55,486 nt of DNA from contig CAYTPZ010000010.1 in the NCBI GenBank assembly GCA_964440095.1, positions 1 to 55,486 of the forward strand, in the 5' to 3' direction. Of this stretch, positions 1 through 7,810 are shown in pieces; positions within the stretch are counted from its first letter, which is position 1, and every line of letters starts with the position of its first letter. Both the position numbers and the translations under genes were made by a program. Under the pieces are notes generated by a model. The model made no database searches. It saw nothing but the letters and a program-made list of their open reading frames with translations, and was not told where the DNA came from. The DNA is from JACNKJ01 sp964440095 (GTDB taxonomy: Bacteria > Krumholzibacteriota > Krumholzibacteriia > JACNKJ01).

Positions 1-85
1 CACACGAAACCCGGAAGAGCCAACAGAAAAATGGCGAGCGCGTCATGCGCCCGCCTGTGTTCCATCAACATCTATTCCAGAAAAA

Positions 86-1129
86 TTAGAAGAAGGCCTT
101 GGCCAGTTTCAAGATACCCTGCTTCCAGGGAACCCGGTGACTCACGCCCGAAGCGTTTTCGAAGTTCTGCAGGTTGTCGAGGTACCAGCGATAGTTGCGC
201 ACCAAGGCGTCCTTGTTGGAGAATTTGGGGTCATAGCCCAATACCTTTTCGGCCTTCTCGATGGATACAAAACTGTCGGTGGAGGCCGTTTCGTATACCC
301 ACTTGTAGAGCGGCGAAAGTTTGAGCGCCTCAAGGAAGCGCAGGATTACGATGACCGGCGCCGCGGGAAAGCCCTTCACTTTTTTCCCAAAGCCGGCGTC
401 TTCGAGCACGGCTTGCCAGTCTTCGCCCATGGTGGTGAACTCACGCGCACCGATATTGAAGGTGTCGTTCACGATGGCTTCATCGCCCTCAAGGCAGAGG
501 CCGATGGAGTCGCAGAGGTCCTCCACGTCGAGCAGCTGGTAACGGTTGCGGCCGTTGCCGATCATGGGGAAGCCCTTGCCGTCTTTTGCCCAATCATAGA
601 ACAGCGCAAAAACACCCAGGCGTTCGGGGCCGATGAAACTTTTGGGCCTGACCACGGGCACGGTCATGCCCGCATCGCGAAACTCGAAGCAGACGTCCTC
701 GGCTTTAACCTTGGCTTCGCCGTAGGGGCCCACCCCGATGCGACGATCGTCTTCATAGAGCGGGTGATGATCGGGGATGCCGTAAACCGCCGTCGAGGAG
801 ATGTGCACCACGCGCCTGATGCCGGCGGCCTGGGCCGAGGCGAGCACGGTGCGGGTGCCTTCGATGTCGGTGGAGAAAATATCCTCGGGCTTATAGAGGG
901 GAAGAGCCGCCGCGCAGTGGACCACCAGATCCTGGTCCTTCATGACCGCGTCCACGGCCTCGCGATCGCGAATGTCGCCGATGACCTCGTTGATGCGGTC
1001 GCGCTCGGGATAGTCGAAGCTCTCCAGGTCGAGACTGCTCACCTCATAGCCACGCTCCAGCAGCCATCGCACCAGGTTGATGCCCAGGAACCCGGCGCCG
1101 CCGGTAACGAGTATCCGCTTTGATGACAT
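86..1129 (-). CDS. NAD-dependent epimerase/dehydratase (extended SDR)
   Basis: A 347-residue extended short-chain dehydrogenase/reductase, of the kind that acts on nucleotide sugars or sterol-like substrates in the cytoplasm. The N-terminal Rossmann motif GGAGFLG (residues 10-16) binds NAD(P), and the catalytic pair is Tyr136/Lys140 in YGEAK, preceded by the SSTAVYG strand around residue 111. The frame is open further upstream (to 1171), but I place the start at 1129 because the Rossmann strand begins there and a GGGAG-type ribosome site lies just upstream. Length fits the family. The substrate cannot be read from sequence; the C-terminal half lacks a signature I recognise. It is transcribed alone, downstream of the Rrf2 gene, with a palindrome between them. 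Confidence 0.88.
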   Translation of the reverse strand: MSSKRILVTGGAGFLGINLVRWLLERGYEVSSLDLESFDYPERDRINEVIGDIRDREAVDAVMKDQDLVVHCAAALPLYKPEDIFSTDIEGTRTVLASAQAAGIRRVVHISSTAVYGIPDHHPLYEDDRRIGVGPYGEAKVKAEDVCFEFRDAGMTVPVVRPKSFIGPERLGVFALFYDWAKDGKGFPMIGNGRNRYQLLDVEDLCDSIGLCLEGDEAIVNDTFNIGAREFTTMGEDWQAVLEDAGFGKKVKGFPAAPVIVILRFLEALKLSPLYKWVYETASTDSFVSIEKAEKVLGYDPKFSNKDALVRNYRWYLDNLQNFENASGVSHRVPWKQGILKLAKAFF

Positions 1130-1165
1130 TCCACGCTCCCTGGGCAAATTGATATCGGCAGAGCC

Positions 1166-1185
1166 AGCCACTAAGTTAAGTGGCT
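1166..1185. promoter_or_regulatory. 20-nt palindrome upstream of the epimerase gene
   Basis: Perfect 7-bp arms AGCCACT and AGTGGCT are separated by six bases, 37 nt upstream of the epimerase start. There is no T-run, so it is more like an operator than a terminator. No binding protein is identified. Confidence 0.35.
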
Positions 1186-1224
1186 TATGCGAGGAAGGCT
1201 AGAGGAATCCACGATGGTTCCCTG

Positions 1225-1247
1225 CTCGTGACTGGAGACTGGAGGCT
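1225..1247. repeat. heptanucleotide tandem repeat, locus 1
   Basis: Three 7-nt units (CTCGTGA, CTGGAGA, CTGGAGG) directly abut the TAG stop codon of the Rrf2 gene on its 3' side. It is one of six such loci in the window. Confidence 0.7.
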
Positions 1248-1661
1248 CTAGAAACTGATCCCGTCCTGATCCACGAGATCCTGGAGAGTTGTCTTGTAGA
1301 TCATCTCCTTGATAGCGTCGCGCTGCGGCCCCCAAAGACTGTGCAGTGGGCAGGGTTTTTCGTCGCCACAGGTCTCGAAGCCCAGCAGGCAACGCTTGTA
1401 GCTGTCGAGGCCCTCCACCTGGTCCACGATTTGGGCCAGGGTCACCTTATCGAGCTCACAGCAGACCTGATATCCACCGGTTTTGCCGCGCATGGATTTC
1501 ACCAAACCCGTGGCCGCCAGGGTGCCCATCATCTTGCCCAGATATTTGTAGGGAATATTCAGTTTCTGGTGGATGTGCGTGGCCGAAAGCCGCTCGTCCT
1601 TGTGGTTGGCCAGATAGACCATGACGCGGATGGCGTATTCGGATGTTTTCGTGAGACGCAT
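1248..1661 (-). CDS. Rrf2-family transcriptional repressor with Fe-S cysteines
   Basis: A 137-residue Rrf2-family regulator. The N-terminal winged helix (KTSEYAIRVMVYLA, then a recognition region ending in RGKTGGY) is typical. Cys91, Cys98 and Cys104 match in spacing the three cysteines that hold the [2Fe-2S] or [4Fe-4S] cluster in IscR and NsrR, so it probably senses iron-sulfur status, NO or oxidative stress (family knowledge). The frame runs upstream to 1916, but the start at 1661 gives the canonical N-terminus and has an AGGTGG ribosome site. A good minus-strand promoter lies at 1682-1710. It is divergent from the TehA-type transporter, whose gene may be its target (inference). Confidence 0.92.
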   Translation of the reverse strand: MRLTKTSEYAIRVMVYLANHKDERLSATHIHQKLNIPYKYLGKMMGTLAATGLVKSMRGKTGGYQVCCELDKVTLAQIVDQVEGLDSYKRCLLGFETCGDEKPCPLHSLWGPQRDAIKEMIYKTTLQDLVDQDGISF

Positions 1662-1681
1662 CTTCCACCTCCAGGTAGCGA

Positions 1682-1710
1682 ATGATAGGGCCTGCAAGCT
1701 GCGCTGCCAA
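1682..1710 (-). promoter_or_regulatory. sigma70-type promoter for the Rrf2 gene
   Basis: On the minus strand, TTGGCA (1710-1705), a 17-nt spacer and TATCAT (1687-1682) match the -35/-10 consensus well. The predicted start of transcription is near 1675, 14 nt before the Rrf2 start codon. Confidence 0.6.
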
Positions 1711-1790
1711 GCTCCAATATGATTGTCAGATGCTTGATTCAACGGCAAGTTCATGTTTATTCGAGCATTGAAATTGGCAAAGGAGCGGCC

Positions 1791-2756
1791 ATGCGCACAG
1801 AAAACGGCGGCGATCGCCTGGAAAATCTTCCCATCACGCTTTTCGGTTCGGTCATGGGCTTGGCGGGGCTGTCCATTTCCTGGCTGCGCTATGGCGAGAT
1901 CATGGATAAGCCCCAAACGCCGGGTCAGGTGCTTCTCTATCTGACGGCGGCCTGGTTCCTTGTCCTGACCCTCTTCTACCTATTGAAGTGCCTGCGATAT
2001 CCGGCCCGAGTGGCTCAGGAGTGGCGCCATCCCATTCGCGTGAACTTTTTCCCGGCCTTCAGCATTTCGATTCTTCTGCTCGGCATCGGTTTCTCAGGCC
2101 TTCGCCCCGAGCTCTCGCGCATCCTCTGGTGGATTGGCATGCCCCTGCACATGCTGGCGACCTTTCGCATCATCGCCCTCTGGATTCGCGGCGACATGAG
2201 CATCCACAGTCTGAATCCGGCCTGGTTCATTCCTGTGGTCGGCACGATCTTGATGCCCGTGGTCGGAGCCCAGGTGGCTCATCCTGATATCTCGTGGTTC
2301 TTTTTCAGCGTGGGGCTGATCTTCTGGATCGTCTTCATGACCATCGTGTTTTACCGGCTGATTTTCCACCCACCGCTTCCCGAGAAGCTGCTGCCCACCC
2401 TTTCCATTCTCATCGCGCCGCCCTCGGTGGGGTTCATCGCCTGGATGAAGCTCACCGGTTCCCACGATCCCGCCGCCCGCATTCTCTACTACTTCGGAGT
2501 TTTCATCTTTCTGCTGATTCTCGGCAAAGCGCGGCGCTTCATTCGCTTGCCCTATTTCGTGTCCTGGTGGGCCTACACCTTCCCCATGGCTTCGGTGACC
2601 TTGAGCAGCTTACTCATGTACAAGCTCACGAATCTGGCTTTTTACGCCTGGTTGGGAACGGCCTTACTGGCTCTCACCAGCCTTGTGGTCCTGGTGGTTC
2701 TCACCAAGACCTTGGCGGCGGCGGGGCAGCGCCGCATCTGCGTGGAGGAACTCTAG
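1791..2756 (+). CDS. TDT/SLAC1-family (TehA-like) anion/dicarboxylate transporter
   Basis: A 321-residue, very hydrophobic inner-membrane protein with about ten predicted helices. The start, LPITLFGSVMGLAGLS followed by a short loop and a second helix, resembles TehA/SLAC1 and the C4-dicarboxylate/malate members of the TDT family, which are trimeric anion channels or tellurite-resistance-type exporters. I chose the ATG at 1791 because AAAGGAG lies six bases upstream; the frame extends to 1719 without a better site. It is divergent from the Rrf2 regulator across about 130 bp, which suggests shared control. The substrate is not predictable. Confidence 0.85.
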   Translation: MRTENGGDRLENLPITLFGSVMGLAGLSISWLRYGEIMDKPQTPGQVLLYLTAAWFLVLTLFYLLKCLRYPARVAQEWRHPIRVNFFPAFSISILLLGIGFSGLRPELSRILWWIGMPLHMLATFRIIALWIRGDMSIHSLNPAWFIPVVGTILMPVVGAQVAHPDISWFFFSVGLIFWIVFMTIVFYRLIFHPPLPEKLLPTLSILIAPPSVGFIAWMKLTGSHDPAARILYYFGVFIFLLILGKARRFIRLPYFVSWWAYTFPMASVTLSSLLMYKLTNLAFYAWLGTALLALTSLVVLVVLTKTLAAAGQRRICVEEL

Positions 2757-2823
2757 GGAACGCTCTCTACTATTGAATTTCCGAGAAAGCGGGCGCATCT
2801 TGTCGTCACTCTAAGGAGGAGCC

Positions 2824-4800
2824 ATGCCTCAGAATCTCGTTGAAAAACTCGCCCAGCGCTTTGCCGTGGATCTCGAACCCGGTCACGTGGTGCAGAGCGG
2901 CGACTTCCTGTCCATCCGCCCGGCCCACGTGATGACCCACGACAACACCGGCGCGGTCATGCCCAAGTTCAAGTCCATCGGCGCGACCCAAATGGATAAC
3001 CCGCGTCAGCCGGTTTACGCCCTGGATCACAACGTGCAGGACACCAGCGAGAAGAACCTGGCCAAGTACGCGGGCATCGCGGCTTTCGCAAAAGAGATGG
3101 GCGTGGATTTCTATCCCGCCGGGCGCGGTATCGGCCATCAGATCATGTGCGAGGAAGGCTACGCCTGGCCCACGAACATGGTCGTGGCCAGCGATTCGCA
3201 TTCCAACATGTACGGCGGGCTGGGATGCCTCGGCACGCCCATCGTGCGCACCGACGCGGCGGCCATCTGGGCCACGGGACGCACCTGGTGGCAGGTGCCG
3301 CCGGTAGCGCGTGTGGAGCTGACCGGCGAGCTTCGTCCAGGCGTCACGGGCAAAGACGTAATCATCACCCTGGCCGGGCACTTCAACAAAGATCAGGTGC
3401 TTAATCACGCCATCGAGTTTGCGGGCGAAGGCGTGGCCACGCTCAGCGTTGACGCGCGCCTGGCCATTGCCAATATGACCACCGAGTGGGGCGCCCTGGC
3501 CGGAGTCTTCCCCATCGATCAGCGCACCTTCGACTGGCTCCGCGCGCGCGCCGAGTTTGTGGCGGCCCGCGGTCTTGCGGGTGTGCCCTCGGATGCCGAT
3601 GCGCGCGACGGCGAGCATCCGCGCATGAACCTTCGCCGCCTGGCCGCACTTGAGGCCAGCTGCCCCGAAGCCGATGAAAGCGCCTACTACGCCAAACAGA
3701 TCACACTCGACCTTGCCAGCGTGGAGCCGCACATTTCCGGTCCTCACAATTTAAAGACCATGACCTCGGGCGTGGAGATGGCCGGCAAGGATCTGGCCAT
3801 TCACAAAGCCTATCTCGTTTCCTGCGTGAACTCCCGCGTGGAAGATCTGGCCCAGGCGGCCGAAGTTATGCGCGGCGGCAAGGTCGCGAGCGGCGTGGAG
3901 TTCTACGTGGCGGCGGCGTCCAGCGAAGTGCAGGCCGAAAGCGAGCGCCGCGGCGACTGGCAGGCCTTGGTCGATGCGGGAGCCAAGACTATTCCTCCGG
4001 GATGCGGTCCCTGCATCGGTTTGGGCGTCGGCTTGCTGGAAGACGGCGAGGTGGGCATCAGCGCCACCAACCGGAATTTCCGCGGACGCATGGGCTCGCC
4101 CGAAGCGGAAGCCTATCTGGCGTCGCCGGCGGTGGTGGCGGCCAGTGCCCTGGCCGGCAAAATCGCCCTGCCTGAAGGCTGGCGTTTCGATGGTGCGGCG
4201 CCCAAGGCGACGATTGCTGAAAGCAGCAAACCCGAAGGTGCGGCAGCTGCGGTGACCATCCTCGACGGTTTTCCGGAAGTGATGGAAGGCGAACTCATCT
4301 TCGCCCACGAGGACAACCTGAACACCGATGGTATTTATCCCGGCAAGTACACCTACCAGGACGACATCACGCCCGAGCAGCAGGCCGAAGTGGCCATGGA
4401 AAACTACGACCCCGATTTCCAATCCATCGCGAAAGAGGGTGACCTGCTCGTTGGCGGATTCAACTTCGGCACCGGATCGAGCCGCGAACAAGCGGCCACC
4501 GCGCTCAAGTATCGCGGCATTCGATTGGTCCTGGCGGGATCCTTCAGCGAAACCTACAAGCGCAACGCGCTCAACAACGGTTTCCTTGTGCTCGAAGCGC
4601 CGGAGCTTTCGCGCGATCTCAAGGCCCGCTTCGGCGACGATGCGTTGACGAAGCGCACCGGGCTCGCCGCGAAACTCGACTTCCGCAGCGCCACGCTCAA
4701 TGTGGACGGCAAGGACTACGCCCTCAGCCCCGTAGGCGCGGCGGCCCAGGAACTGGTACTCACGGGCGGCCTGGAAAGTTGGGTGCAGGAGAGACTGTAG
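2824..4800 (+). CDS. aconitase-superfamily hydratase resembling fungal-type homoaconitase
   Basis: A 658-residue single-chain aconitase-superfamily enzyme. Cys334 (in SCVNSR), Cys394 and Cys397 (in GCGPCIGLG) are the [4Fe-4S] ligands. The C-terminal swivel domain (about 470-658) carries GTGSSREQA. Motifs such as ASDSHSNMYGG, RTDAAAIWATG, DQVLNHAIEF, ANMTTEWGAL and NTDGIYPGKYTYQDD match, from memory, fungal mitochondrial homoaconitase (Lys4) better than bacterial AcnA, AcnB or LeuCD. Likely reactions are cis-homoaconitate hydration in the alpha-aminoadipate route or ordinary citrate/isocitrate isomerisation; the sequence alone does not decide. The ribosome site AAGGAGGA sits at 2814-2821. No lysine-pathway gene is adjacent. 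Confidence 0.9.
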   Translation: MPQNLVEKLAQRFAVDLEPGHVVQSGDFLSIRPAHVMTHDNTGAVMPKFKSIGATQMDNPRQPVYALDHNVQDTSEKNLAKYAGIAAFAKEMGVDFYPAGRGIGHQIMCEEGYAWPTNMVVASDSHSNMYGGLGCLGTPIVRTDAAAIWATGRTWWQVPPVARVELTGELRPGVTGKDVIITLAGHFNKDQVLNHAIEFAGEGVATLSVDARLAIANMTTEWGALAGVFPIDQRTFDWLRARAEFVAARGLAGVPSDADARDGEHPRMNLRRLAALEASCPEADESAYYAKQITLDLASVEPHISGPHNLKTMTSGVEMAGKDLAIHKAYLVSCVNSRVEDLAQAAEVMRGGKVASGVEFYVAAASSEVQAESERRGDWQALVDAGAKTIPPGCGPCIGLGVGLLEDGEVGISATNRNFRGRMGSPEAEAYLASPAVVAASALAGKIALPEGWRFDGAAPKATIAESSKPEGAAAAVTILDGFPEVMEGELIFAHEDNLNTDGIYPGKYTYQDDITPEQQAEVAMENYDPDFQSIAKEGDLLVGGFNFGTGSSREQAATALKYRGIRLVLAGSFSETYKRNALNNGFLVLEAPELSRDLKARFGDDALTKRTGLAAKLDFRSATLNVDGKDYALSPVGAAAQELVLTGGLESWVQERL

Positions 4801-4848
4801 CCCTGCTCACCGGCGCACCGAGCGGCGACTGATCCAAGCTCCGCCTAA

Positions 4849-4877
4849 TTGTTCCATGTCCAAATTCATGCTATACT
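4849..4877 (+). promoter_or_regulatory. sigma70-type promoter for the secreted protein gene
   Basis: TTGTTC, a 17-nt spacer and TATACT. The predicted transcript start is near 4884, about 40 nt before the coding region. Confidence 0.5.
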
Positions 4878-4930
4878 CGCGCATGGTATGAACTGCTCTA
4901 GCCTAGCCAGGACAAGCAATTTTGGGGATC

Positions 4931-5953
4931 ATGAGACTCTTTGTAACTGTGTGGATGATATTCGGATTTGCCAGCCTCTCTTTGGCTGGGGTGCTATTCG
5001 TGGGGCTTGAAGGTTCGGCGCCGCCGACTATGTCCAGCGACCTTTCGGGTTTTCCCAACGTAAGCTGGGATAGCCATTACTCCTTCGACGTGAGCGGCGC
5101 TGCGGCCACTCCCGATGGCGACCTCTACCTTTGCAACGGCGCCTTCACCACGCGTCTATATTCAGCGACTTTGGAAACAGCGCCGAGTTTGCTATCGACC
5201 ATCAGCGTGGATATCAGTGCTATGGTTTATGGCCGCGACACGCTCTATGGCTTCTCGAATTACGCGACACCCAAGGGCATTTACTCCATCGAGCCGGGCA
5301 CGGGCCAGGCGACACTGGTTCTGGATGTCTACACAGGTACGGGCTTTCGCTTTTTCGGGCTTGGCTATAATCCCGCCGACGACCTGTTCTATGGATACAC
5401 GGAGTACGGTGCCGCCGGCCTCTATTCGATTAATATCGACAGCGGTGAAATGCTGCAGCTGGCAGGAACGATTCCCGCGAGCAATGGGCAGGGCCGTGGT
5501 CTCGCGGTGGGCAACAACACGGTCTACCTCACGGCAACTCGCGGTGATGACGACATTCCCTACTTTGCCTACGATCTTACTCAGGGTGCGGGCGGCGAGT
5601 GGGAGGGCTTCACGCAGCCATATCCCGCCTATCACAGCACAGGTGGCGCAGCCTGGATTCCTGCGGCCTCGGCCGTGGACGAGGCTCCCGGGGCAGCGCT
5701 ACGCGTGAGCGCCTGGCCGAATCCCTTCAACCCGAAGACGAGCATCCGTGTGGACATGGACAAGGCCGGGCAGCTGGAGCTGGCCGTCTATTCGGTCGAT
5801 GGCCAAAAGGTCGCCACAATCTTCAATGGGCAGACCGCCGCGGGTAGCCGTGAGTTCGACTGGGACGGTAAGGATGCGTCCAGCGGCATCTACCAGCTGC
5901 GCATGATCGCCGACGGTCGCGCTGAGACACTGAAGTTGGTCTTGCTCAAATAG
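4931..5953 (+). CDS. secreted beta-propeller-like protein with FlgD-Ig/T9SS-type C-terminal domain
   Basis: A secreted protein of about 340 residues. A signal peptide (hydrophobic core FVTVWMIFGFASLSLAG) is followed by repeated strand patterns with short motifs such as DGDLYLCNG, DTLYGFSNY and GLYSINIDSGE, which look like propeller blades. The last 85 residues begin with PNPFNPKTSI and run through SSGIYQLRM, the FlgD-Ig-like/type-IX-secretion sorting domain common in FCB bacteria. The start is uncertain: TTG at 4922 has AGGACA seven bases upstream, while ATG at 4931 has GGGG close by. Function is unknown; surface location is inferred from the C-terminal domain. It has its own promoter. Confidence 0.8.
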   Translation: MRLFVTVWMIFGFASLSLAGVLFVGLEGSAPPTMSSDLSGFPNVSWDSHYSFDVSGAAATPDGDLYLCNGAFTTRLYSATLETAPSLLSTISVDISAMVYGRDTLYGFSNYATPKGIYSIEPGTGQATLVLDVYTGTGFRFFGLGYNPADDLFYGYTEYGAAGLYSINIDSGEMLQLAGTIPASNGQGRGLAVGNNTVYLTATRGDDDIPYFAYDLTQGAGGEWEGFTQPYPAYHSTGGAAWIPAASAVDEAPGAALRVSAWPNPFNPKTSIRVDMDKAGQLELAVYSVDGQKVATIFNGQTAAGSREFDWDGKDASSGIYQLRMIADGRAETLKLVLLK

Positions 5954-5963
5954 TCGAATCAGA

Positions 5964-5979
5964 TTGTACCCGGGTACAA
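5964..5979. promoter_or_regulatory. perfect 16-bp palindrome upstream of moxR
   Basis: TTGTACCCGGGTACAA is a perfect 16-bp palindrome, 10 nt after the preceding stop codon and 90 nt before the moxR start. It is directly followed by a strong hairpin. It may be an operator; no protein is assigned. Confidence 0.4.
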
Positions 5980-5982
5980 CGG

Positions 5983-6013
5983 ACGCCCCGCGCGATTGAC
6001 CCGCGCGGGGTGT
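5983..6013 (+). terminator. GC-rich hairpin between secreted protein gene and moxR
   Basis: A 12-bp stem (ACGCCCCGCGCG with CGCGCGGGGTGT, one G-U pair) and a 7-nt loop. No T-run follows, so it could be a factor-assisted terminator or a 3'-end stabiliser rather than a classic terminator. Confidence 0.45.
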
Positions 6014-6053
6014 GTCGTTATGATTCCGCACGTTCCAACCGGGAGGCACCGCC

Positions 6054-7037
6054 CTGAGCAACGATATCGAACGCCTGGACAAACTGCACGCGGCTCACGA
6101 CACGCTGAAGACCGAAATCGCCAAGGTCATCGTGGGCCAGGACGAAGTGATCCGCGAAATGTTGATCGCGCTTTTCGCCGGCGGGCACAGCCTACTGGTG
6201 GGTGTGCCGGGCTTGGCCAAGACCCTGCTGGTGTCCACCCTGGCGCGCGTGCTGGACCTGAACTTCAACCGCATCCAGTTCACACCGGACCTCATGCCCA
6301 GCGACATCACCGGCATGGAGATTCTCGAGGAAGACAAGAGCACGGGCAAGCGCGTGTTCAGGTTCGTGAAGGGGCCCATTTTCTCGAACGTGGTCCTGGC
6401 CGACGAGATCAACCGCACGCCACCCAAAACCCAGGCCGCGCTGCTGCAGGCCATGCAGGAACATCAGGTGACGGCCGCCGGGCAGACCTTCACGCTGGAT
6501 GAACCTTTCTACGTGATAGCCACGCAGAACCCCATTGAGCAGGAGGGAACCTATCCGCTGCCCGAGGCGCAGTTGGACCGCTTCATGTTCAACATTCGTG
6601 TGGGATACCCCGGCGAAGCCGAAGAAGTGGCGATTGTGGAGCGCACCACGGTGGGGGAGGCGGCTGAATTGACGCCATCGCTCAGCGCCGGTGATATTAT
6701 TGAGCTTCAGAAGCTGGTCAGGCGTATTCCCGCGGCGGAGCAGGTGGTGCAGTATGCCGTGAAGCTGGCGCGTTCGACGCGGCCCGGCGACGATGCGCCC
6801 GATTTCGTGAAGGAGTTCGTAAGTTGGGGTGCGGGGCCGAGAGCCGGGCAGTACTTGATTCTTGGCGCCAAGGCGCTTGCCGCGCTGGAAGGTCGGCCCG
6901 TACCCAGCCTGGATGACGTGCGCGAGGTTGCGCCGTCGGTGCTGAGGCATCGCTTGGTGACAAACTTTAATGCCGAGGCCGAGGGTGTGAGCACGGATGA
7001 TGTGGTGGAGAGGCTGCTTGATTGCACGATATCCTAA
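6054..7037 (+). CDS. MoxR-family AAA+ ATPase
   Basis: A 327-residue MoxR ATPase, a cytoplasmic chaperone-like AAA+ protein that usually works with DUF58 and vWA proteins in envelope or metalloprotein maturation. Motifs are the VIVGQDEVI entry, Walker A GVPGLAKT, Walker B LADEINRTPPKTQAALLQAM, sensor 1 ATQNPIEQEGTYPLPEAQLDRF and a C-terminal lid (SVLRHRLVTNFNAEA). The only conventional start in frame, GTG 6132, would cut the helix before VIVGQ. CTG at 6054 has a perfect GGGAGG seven bases upstream and gives the usual N-terminus; the frame opens only at 6024 and has no ATG/GTG/TTG before 6132. DUF58 normally follows directly, but here lies 3.6 kb away. Confidence 0.93.
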   Translation: MSNDIERLDKLHAAHDTLKTEIAKVIVGQDEVIREMLIALFAGGHSLLVGVPGLAKTLLVSTLARVLDLNFNRIQFTPDLMPSDITGMEILEEDKSTGKRVFRFVKGPIFSNVVLADEINRTPPKTQAALLQAMQEHQVTAAGQTFTLDEPFYVIATQNPIEQEGTYPLPEAQLDRFMFNIRVGYPGEAEEVAIVERTTVGEAAELTPSLSAGDIIELQKLVRRIPAAEQVVQYAVKLARSTRPGDDAPDFVKEFVSWGAGPRAGQYLILGAKALAALEGRPVPSLDDVREVAPSVLRHRLVTNFNAEAEGVSTDDVVERLLDCTIS

Positions 7038-7810
7038 GCTAAAATACCTTGATATCTCCCCTTGTTCGGTTGGAGTCATTCCATTCAATCATCTATTGCT
7101 ATAATGGCAAGATGATGGCAAGTGACTTACCTCGTTTTTAGAAATCGGGATAACCCCTTGAGGTCGTGAGTTATTAACATCCAGTAGAGGGCCGATGTCT
7201 GGAGATTGATCTGGTATCAAGAATTGAAATTAGCTCTGATGTAAAATTGCGTGGGGCCTGTTTTGGGCTAATTGGATCGTCCCGTTAAGTGAAAGTCCAG
7301 TAATGAGATGGAGATAGCGATAGGGTGTTCTGGCTAGGTACGATTGAACTGACCCCGTAGATTTGAAGAGCAAGTGTATCTCATTTGGTTTCACAATAAT
7401 TATACATTTCTTTATTGATGGGCAAGATACCCACAGTGACGCTAAATGATTGAATTCATTGAGTCTGATTGAGCCACGCGACAATGTAAGCAATATGATC
7501 ATTTCGCCTAGCTCCTGGTGCGTTTATGTCCGAGAATCCGAACAAGCTGTACGAAAAATCGGACACCTGATTACATCCAAAGTAAGGCTAACATCTGCAA
7601 ATCTAAAGAGTTAGAGTCGTCGGCACATAATTGAAACATTATTTAGCTCTTTGGAATATTCCTCGCAGGGGTTATCTTTCCAAGGCCTAGGGGTATTGCC
7701 TGTTTGCGAAAAATTAAGCTGACTGAATTAAAATGTTTGAAAGATATTAGTCAGTCTGATAGTATCTGATCGCCAATGAGGCCAGCCCCGTAACAAAGGA
7801 GATAGCTGGC
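7038..7810. other. AT-rich non-coding stretch ahead of the peptide/regulator pair
   Basis: This 773-nt stretch has no convincing gene. A hand count of 7441-7500 gives 38% GC, against 60% in a sample of mfd (23281-23340). It carries the promoter at 7737-7765 at its right end. A 10-bp inverted repeat (GATAACCCCT at 7149, complement at 7667) is present but near chance level. Open frames on the minus strand (such as 7230-7502) have no ribosome site or recognisable domain. Confidence 0.6.
7737..7765 (+). promoter_or_regulatory. sigma70-type promoter for the peptide/TPR-activator pair
   Basis: TTGAAA, a 17-nt spacer and TAGTAT. The predicted start is near 7772, leaving a leader of about 39 nt before the small gene. 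It is among the best sigma70-like matches in the window. Confidence 0.6.

Noticed and set aside
137..1123. A 328-codon plus-strand frame opposite the epimerase gene
   Set aside because: The minus-strand frame has Rossmann and YxxxK motifs; the plus-strand one is an antisense shadow.
7230..7502. A 90-codon minus-strand frame in the AT-rich stretch before the peptide gene
   Set aside because: No ribosome site, no domain and no compositional sign of coding; a frame of this length is not surprising here.
7149..7676. A 10-bp inverted repeat (GATAACCCCT and its complement) bracketing the AT-rich stretch, considered as ends of a mobile element
   Set aside because: A 10-bp match across 770 bp is expected by chance at an appreciable rate, there is no transposase and no target duplication.
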